From Amanita rubescens (Eukaryota > Basidiomycota > Agaricomycetes > Agaricales > Amanitaceae), in the NCBI GenBank assembly GCA_015039365.1, contig WION01000101.1, positions 96,663 through 160,662 of the forward strand: a stretch of DNA of 64,000 nucleotides, written 5' to 3'. Below, one piece after another: positions 58,140 to 64,000 of this stretch. How positions within the stretch are numbered: position 1 is the first letter of the stretch; each line of letters starts with the position of its first letter. The notes under the pieces are model-generated. The model was not told the origin of the DNA and ran no database searches. It was given only the letters and a program-made list of their open reading frames with translations. The position numbers and the translations under genes are program-made.

Positions 58140-60500
58140 TGGATGAAGATCCCCTCCAATTCCTTCATGGACGATGCGCCGATCTATGGGGACGTGTTGA
58201 CGGGCAATCCACCAATACAGGAGGATGCACCGACTCAAGGGGACGCATCTGTTGGCAGGGCGCGGGATCAGGAGGATGCGCTGATTGACCCATCTGACAG
58301 GGAGGACTCAGAGGAGGACTCAGTTCCATGATCAGAACATTGACCCAGGATTCGAGGTATAACAACACTCTGCGTACAATTCTACTCACTCCATCTAGGA
58401 TATTCGTAACGAACCTTGAGGACTCAATATCTTGAGAAACGCAACTCACCAGATGCTTGTAGACAGTGGAAACAGAGAATACGCCCGCATATATGCAGAA
58501 CGACATGAATTTTTGTATGTATTCGGTTCACTCAACAAAACTTGGTTCAACGCTGACTTCAATTACAGGGACAAGATACGTAAGCTCGAAACACGGATAG
58601 AATTCTTAGAAGAACACCAGGAAAAACGAGAAAGACAGTTCATGTAAGTCAGTTAGGATAATGTCATTATATGCGCACTCGAGATCACTCCGTGCCGTAG
58701 GGAAACCATCATGAACATGGGTAAACATTCTGCCCCAGGTAAAGCAGGCTTTGCGGGGAGACGCGAGGAAGCTTTGCGGACAGCTTTCCCACTTGCATAC
58801 AAATCCGAAGACGAACTATCCGGCATTGTCAACCCCATAGGAGATAATTCTAGCCTGAACTTCTGGGCCACAGGAAGCTTTAAACCAGGCCACGAATATC
58901 CTGGAAAGATCGCAAAAAGGCTTTGCTTCCTCGAAGACGAGAACGGGGTACCAATGACACAGAAGCGCCTGGATGTGATTCACAGGTTCCTCAGTGGCGC
59001 TTTCAAGGAGCTCAAGGAGCTCATGTACAAGCTCTTGCCCAAGAAGGGTTGGGCAACCGGTGCGGATCGTGAATTAATGGCCAGGTGCCACCTGGAACTG
59101 GCCCGACGGTTCCCAGAACTTTCATATTGTCAAGATGGGTGGAAGTCCCGTTCTCTGATGGTTGAATGGTTCCCGAGTTTTCAGAGGAACCATATGCCGG
59201 ACGCTGAAATTCACAACACGGTCAATGAAGATGCCGAAGAGGAAGACGACGGTGAAGCTCGGGCCACTTCAGTCCCAGCCAAACGCGTCGCCGAATCGTC
59301 TAAAGCTCCACAAAAAAAGATGAAGAAGGAACCAGAACCAAGGATTCTGGAACTGGAAGACCCTCTGTAACATCCCATGCTCGCAATCTTCACGCGCTAA
59401 TGTATACTATTCATTCAGCGCAGACGCATTAACAAAGAACCTGCTTCAAAAACCACCCCAGAACTCACGAGCCCACCGTAATTCTCCGAACTTGTAATCT
59501 ATGCACGCTACTAACCTATATTATTTTAGCGCGTCTAACAACTTGCAAGTCGCTCAGGCTGCTACCTCGACTGTCAACCCAACACCAGCTTCAACTCCTA
59601 CTACATTTTCCGAACCTCTCAAGTTGAATGAACGACCCCAAAATGCTGAGCCAACTTCGACAAATACCACTCCGATGCTAAAGCCGACTTCGACTGCTTC
59701 TACTGCTACATTGGCTGACAATACTCTTGATACAGACATATCGACGCTCAAGACCATTAAAACCAACACGATCAATGGCGACTCTCAAACTGATATGGCC
59801 AAAGGACCCCCCAGCACGATGGACGTGCCTTCTTCCATTGCATCAAATGTGTCAACGACGGGCTCTTCTCCTTCTGTTTCGACGTCTGTCACGCGGGATG
59901 AGCAACCACGGCCTCGTCCTCTATCTCAAGCTTTCCCTCAAACTTCCCCAAAATCTCCCCAAAGATGATGCTGCTAGTAAGTCTACCTATCCGTCCTATA
60001 TAGCTCGCTGATGCTCTCTATCCCCTTTAGGTTCGTCCCCAGCTTCTGACGCTCTGGCAGACAAACCATGCCAACGTTCACTCCAAGACGTAAACAAGGC
60101 GAATCCAATCACCGCTGTGGGAGCAAGCGTTCCGGAAGCACCTGCTAACACGTCATCTGGGACTCTCAGTGGCAAGGGTAGTAAACCGAAGGCAGCAGCT
60201 CGGAAAGGCAAGAAGGCAGTCAAAGAATACGTTGTCGATCCGAATTCGACAGCGCCAAAGTCAGTTTGAGTTCGCCACGGTTGCCTTTACTAATGGAGAC
60301 GGCGTTCTAGGGACTTGTTCGCAAACGATTATCTTGCAAACCCTGACAATGCGGAGAAGACCAAGGCAGTGGACGTTTTGAGAGCATGGAAGGCGCTTAC
60401 TATAGCGAGGAGGAGAGACAGGTCCATCATTTTCTCCTCACTCCATTCATCGTCCTGAATGTTCTGTAGGGCTATACTGAGCTTAGCAAGGAGATGAAGA
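58140..60500 (+). pseudogene. Orphan multi-exon gene, frameshifted; C-terminal part also at 19.2 kb
   Basis: Exon-like pieces run in order. An acidic N-terminal piece (58165-58331) is followed by a coiled-coil piece (KIRKLETRIEFLEEHQEKRE). The main exon (about 58701-59365) has GWATGADRELMARCHLELAR then RFPELSYCQDGWKSRSLMVE and an acidic plus Lys-rich end. A Thr/Ser/Pro-rich piece follows (59530-59965), and finally KGKKAVKEYVVDPNSTA and RDLFANDYLANPDNAEKTKA. Junctions near 58320 and 59950 need frameshifts. The donor that follows DPNSTA is GTAAGT in the 19.3 kb copy but is mutated here, so this copy is also decayed. The middle block is well conserved in length and looks like a real globular domain that I cannot name. 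Confidence 0.5.
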
Positions 60501-60549
60501 GGTATGGTCTTAATTTCATATTATTTCATGTTCTAACTAGTTTTTCATT

Positions 60550-60815
60550 TAGGGAGCGCAAAGGAGAGAACTAGAGGAAGCCGGGAGAGGAGGGGGGAGT
60601 GGGAGGAGCAGAAGGGGAGCGGGGGAGCAGAGGAAAGCAGAAGAGGAATGGGGGGAGCAGAGGGGAGCAGAAGAGGAATGAGGGGAGCAGGAAAGGAACG
60701 AGGGGGGCAGGAAAGGAACGGGAGGAGCAGGGGAGCGACGAGGAAAGCGAAATGGCCGGAGGGGAGCAGAACGAGGACGGGGAGCAACAACGGACGCAGT
60801 TTCAGACAGATTCAA
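60550..60815 (+). repeat. Polypurine GGGGAGCAGA tract, copy 2
   Basis: About 230 nt of irregular GGGGAGC, AGAAGAGGAATG and GGAAAGGAACG units with very few pyrimidines. Open frames on either strand here are compositional. Confidence 0.85.
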
Positions 60816-60893
60816 GCAGAATGTAACTTTTCTACGCGTGCAATTTTAGGTGGCCCTGCCACATGTATTCTACAGCAGAGAACAACAGGAAAA

Positions 60894-63379
60894 CCAGACT
60901 CCTACCCAGACTCCTACCCAGTCCCAACGGTGCTGCGCTTGACGAGCTTAAGTAAGCGTTAACGCACCGGAGGGACTGGCTTTTAACATATGTAAACAAA
61001 AGGTCTGCAGTGCCGAGCGTCACACGTCGATCAAGTACAGTGTATTTTTTTGGCAACGAAAACATATCATCGAAATTTACAAGTCGGAGTTTAATTCTAA
61101 GTTTAGTACAAATACTCGGACGGCATACAGAGAGAATTCAAGGGACCATAAGAGATGGGAGTAAGCCTTTAGTTGATGTCTGCCAGTGGCAGGGGCAGAG
61201 GAGAGTTTTCAGAATCATGCGAATGTGGGGGGTTTTAGTACCGGCATATTGTTCTGGGTGAGATAAATGCAAATTGGAGTGCTAGCAGCAGGTTGGTGGG
61301 CATTAAGGGACTAAAAAGTGGCAGCGGGATCATTGAGAAGGAGAGAGCCATGCTTGAGGAAGACGGCGCTGTGGAAAACGTTGGGGGGGGCGGTGGAGAT
61401 GACATGGCTAGAGTGAGTCGGATTTACTGAGGCTGATACAATGACGATGGCATGGGGTTAAGAGGGCATCGATAGGCATGGCCCATGTGGGAGATGAACC
61501 GGCTGTTGGTGAGTGAGCAGAACGGTTGGGAAGATTTCTGTAGATCCAATTTCTCTTGCGGAGATGGGGGATGCGGGTGCTGCCTGATGTTGAGGTTAGT
61601 GCGTCTTGGAGGGTTTGGAAGTTGGAGAGGACTTCGTGTGCGTGGGTGTAGATGAAATTTCCATGCTGAAGGTGGGTTCGTCTCAGCTAAGCTAGTGTAA
61701 GAATTGGTTGGGGTACCTTGATTGCTACGACACCATCGTCAAAGTCAATGGCAACTTCGTGATGTCTTTGCGAAGCGCAATGCACCATGCGCGTTCGAGG
61801 GCATAAGGAAATATGTTTTCTATGTGGTATGTACCACTGTTCCACAGTTTGGTGGTGCGGTATCCGCTACTGCTGATGATGATGATGGGCGAGTTGGGAT
61901 GGAAGACGGTGGATGAGACGTTGGTGTCTGTTGGCACCAGGGTAAAAGCCGGCAAAGTTGACGCTGTCATCATGGGGATCCATGGTAAAGTTGGCGGTGA
62001 AGGAGGATAGGACCACAGGGCATGTGAATGCAAGAGTGAGACAGGTTATTGACGTTGCGAGGTATTGTGCAAGGAAGCCAGTGACAATGGTCGTCCATTT
62101 CCCTGGTGTAAAAAATGAGTCTATTTCATGAAAAGTATGAACAGTGCGAACATTACCTTGCGGAATTTACTACTATAAGGCCCCCCCACGCAAAGTGGGC
62201 CGTGTTGTTCCCTGTCACCAGATCCCAAAAGCATGATATTGTCAGCGCCCATTTTGGTGTCGAACCAACTAATCTCTCTCTGCATGACTGTGGCAAGATA
62301 GATGCATTTCGGGACTGCCATAAGTTTGTTTCTCTGATCCAAATCCAAAACCATGATGTTAGGCTGCTCAGATCCAGGGAACTGACAGCTAATGCAATAA
62401 GCTCGAGCACGGCAAGACCAACTCCGTGAAGGAGATTTTCTTAGCTTCTGTTGAAGGAGTTGACATTGGGAAAAGGTGTTGAATACTTGACCAATGATGT
62501 ATGTCATGAAGGGTGCAGCGCCGCCCGCAATGATGGAGACCAAGACGGCTGGTACAAGAAGGAAGAGAAAATAGGTTTGCGAAAGACAGGAGAAGAGGAG
62601 GCGGATTGAGGGATTGAGGAGAGGTTGCGCTCAGAGTGACAAAGTGAATAGGTTTCACAGAAATAATCGACCTGACATCGGGTTCAGTTATAGTAGTATA
62701 CACAGAGATTTGTCAAGAGAGTTCCAAGTCGTAAGGAAGGTCATCTGGGGTCTTTGTCGTCGCAATCCGATGTCCTTAAATAACGATGTTCATGAGTGCA
62801 ATGAAAAAACAAAAGAAAGATGAGTTCCACACCTCAAAATTCCTTCTAGTCGCCGTCTTCACAGACTATGGACTCCAGCCTTGGATAGGGTATTGATATT
62901 TTGCTGGCTGAGGACGGCAGAGCAAAGGGAGCCAGAAGCTCGATGTTTTCTAAGCTCCAGTCCGATCTATAGATATGAATCCGGCAAAGATCGATTTGCC
63001 ATAGACATGGAAGGTGGAATGTGCCTTGGTGCGTATATCATCGACAGGTGGTGGACGAATGGCAGTAACTTCCATGCTGGTATGCGTGCTAGAGGTCCAA
63101 CTTCAGTCAATATAGGGTTACATGGCAAGTGCCAATGATAACTCACCTGGTAGCAGCATACTCAAGTGCGCATACCGCAGACGACGGCACCAGACGGCAC
63201 AAATAAAAGAAATAGGCTCGACGATAATTGCAAGTATTACATCAGCGAAAAACGTTTGTGTCACAGGTCGACGATGCCGAGCGATTTGTTTACATATGTT
63301 AAAAGCCAGTCCCTCCGGTGCGTTAACGCTTACTTAAGCTCGTCAAGCGCAGCACCGTTGGGACTGGGTAGGAGTCTGG
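60894..63379. mobile_element. TIR element of about 2.5 kb carrying an ABC-transporter fragment
   Basis: The inverted repeats are 60894-60999 and 63285-63379. About 85 nt (from CCCAGTCCCAACGGTGCTGC to ATATGTAAACAAA) are identical by eye between the left arm and the reverse complement of the right arm. The left arm has an extra CAGACTCCTACC unit. Between the arms lies a decayed STE6-like gene piece on the minus strand. No transposase was found inside, so the element would depend on another. No target duplication was seen. A diverged single arm is at 23105-23200. Confidence 0.7.
61720..62580 (-). pseudogene. STE6-like ABC transporter (ABC-B), first membrane domain, broken
   Basis: On the minus strand, pieces in three frames read VSIIAGGAAPFMTYIIGQVF then NTFSQ (62543-62465), HGVGLAVLELIALAVSSLDL then SSLTSWFWIWIRETN (62430-62330), VMQREISWFDTKMGADN (about 62290-62240) and VTGFLAQYLATSITCLTLAF (about 62080-62020). 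This is the order of the first transmembrane domain of ABC-B exporters, and the wording is closest to STE6, the fungal exporter of lipidated a-factor-type pheromone. Walker motifs are not present. Frameshifts between every piece show it is dead. Confidence 0.65.
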
Positions 63380-64000
63380 CATCAAACACTCTACTGGTTG
63401 TAGAACTATACGAACATGTTCGTGTATGTTCGCTTTTGTGAGGGATAAACTCCTATATCTATCCCCCAACGTATTTATAGAGAAATTTAATTTTTACTTC
63501 GGTGAAAATTGCTGTTCTCTACTTTGCTGCATTAAATATGCATATATATGTGACTATGCTCCTCTCTATGTATAAGTGACACTGGCTGGTGGGGGTAACA
63601 GGTAGCGCATCATTACACATGTACAAACAACTTACTCTCTACTCGATACACAATATATACTTGGATTCAGTGTACTTCGAGTGGCGAGACCTCAACACGG
63701 CCTTAGACCGTGCATATATCACCTCAAGACAACCTAATAGGTTGTCCTCAGCCACACAACACCTCATAATGGGTTTTCACCCGTTACAGGACTTCATAAT
63801 ACCCCGTGGGTCATTGCCTTGGTCGTGTTCAAGTTCATGGGCGCCAATACAACTTGAAAAATCATGCTCAAGGGTGGAACTACGCTGTCCAATGGAGCAA
63901 GATTGAAAAGGAAAACTGTGAGACAATATACTAGCTCAGTCGTGGCAGTAAGCAACTGAGGTGCAGCGCTGGCAACATCCAGACTATATGGAAAGTAGGC
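63380..64000. other. Right edge without a recognisable gene
   Basis: A plus-strand frame at 63589-63906 shows no motif. The window ends inside this stretch, so a gene could begin further right. Confidence 0.35.

Noticed and set aside
60170..60420. HMG-box domain in the orphan gene
   Set aside because: Only the Lys-rich and helical character fits. The signature aromatic positions could not be placed, so I did not assign it.
60545..60826. Pro/Ser/Leu-rich and Gly/Arg-rich frames over the polypurine tract
   Set aside because: They are shadows of a low-complexity tract. A real coding role would need intact relatives.

Overview
The window looks like nuclear DNA of a basidiomycete, most likely a mushroom-forming agaricomycete. 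Genes are cut by many short introns (about 37-68 nt, GT...AG). The coding content includes a fungal seven-helix membrane protein, an F-box protein, a JmjC-like dioxygenase, Plavaka-type and DDE_Tnp_4-like transposase remains, and decayed copies of a mitochondrial DNA polymerase gamma, a class II DAHP synthase and a STE6-like ABC transporter. No rRNA, functional tRNA, CRISPR or operon structure was seen. The base texture (repeats, broken genes, orphan families) is that of a transposon-rich accessory region. All exon models below were built by eye from splice consensus and reading frame, so boundaries are predictions.

Layout. 0-9 kb: a 406-codon seven-helix protein (minus), degenerate repeats, a proline-rich broken ORF, paralogue A of an orphan family (5.3-7.0 kb, minus), a full copy of dispersed repeat R1 and the first 143-bp tandem array. 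9-19 kb: a long polymerase gamma pseudogene with a local inversion, a Ser/Pro-rich pseudogene, a TIR element, a broken DDE transposase and an apparently intact five-exon tyrosine recombinase (15.6-17.2 kb). 19-27 kb: a fragment of a gene also present at 58-60 kb, an intact JmjC-like gene, an F-box gene and an orphan gene. 27-34.7 kb: repeats, a DAHP synthase pseudogene and the second 143-bp array (11 units). 34.7-41 kb: an intact gene whose N terminus copies the hist
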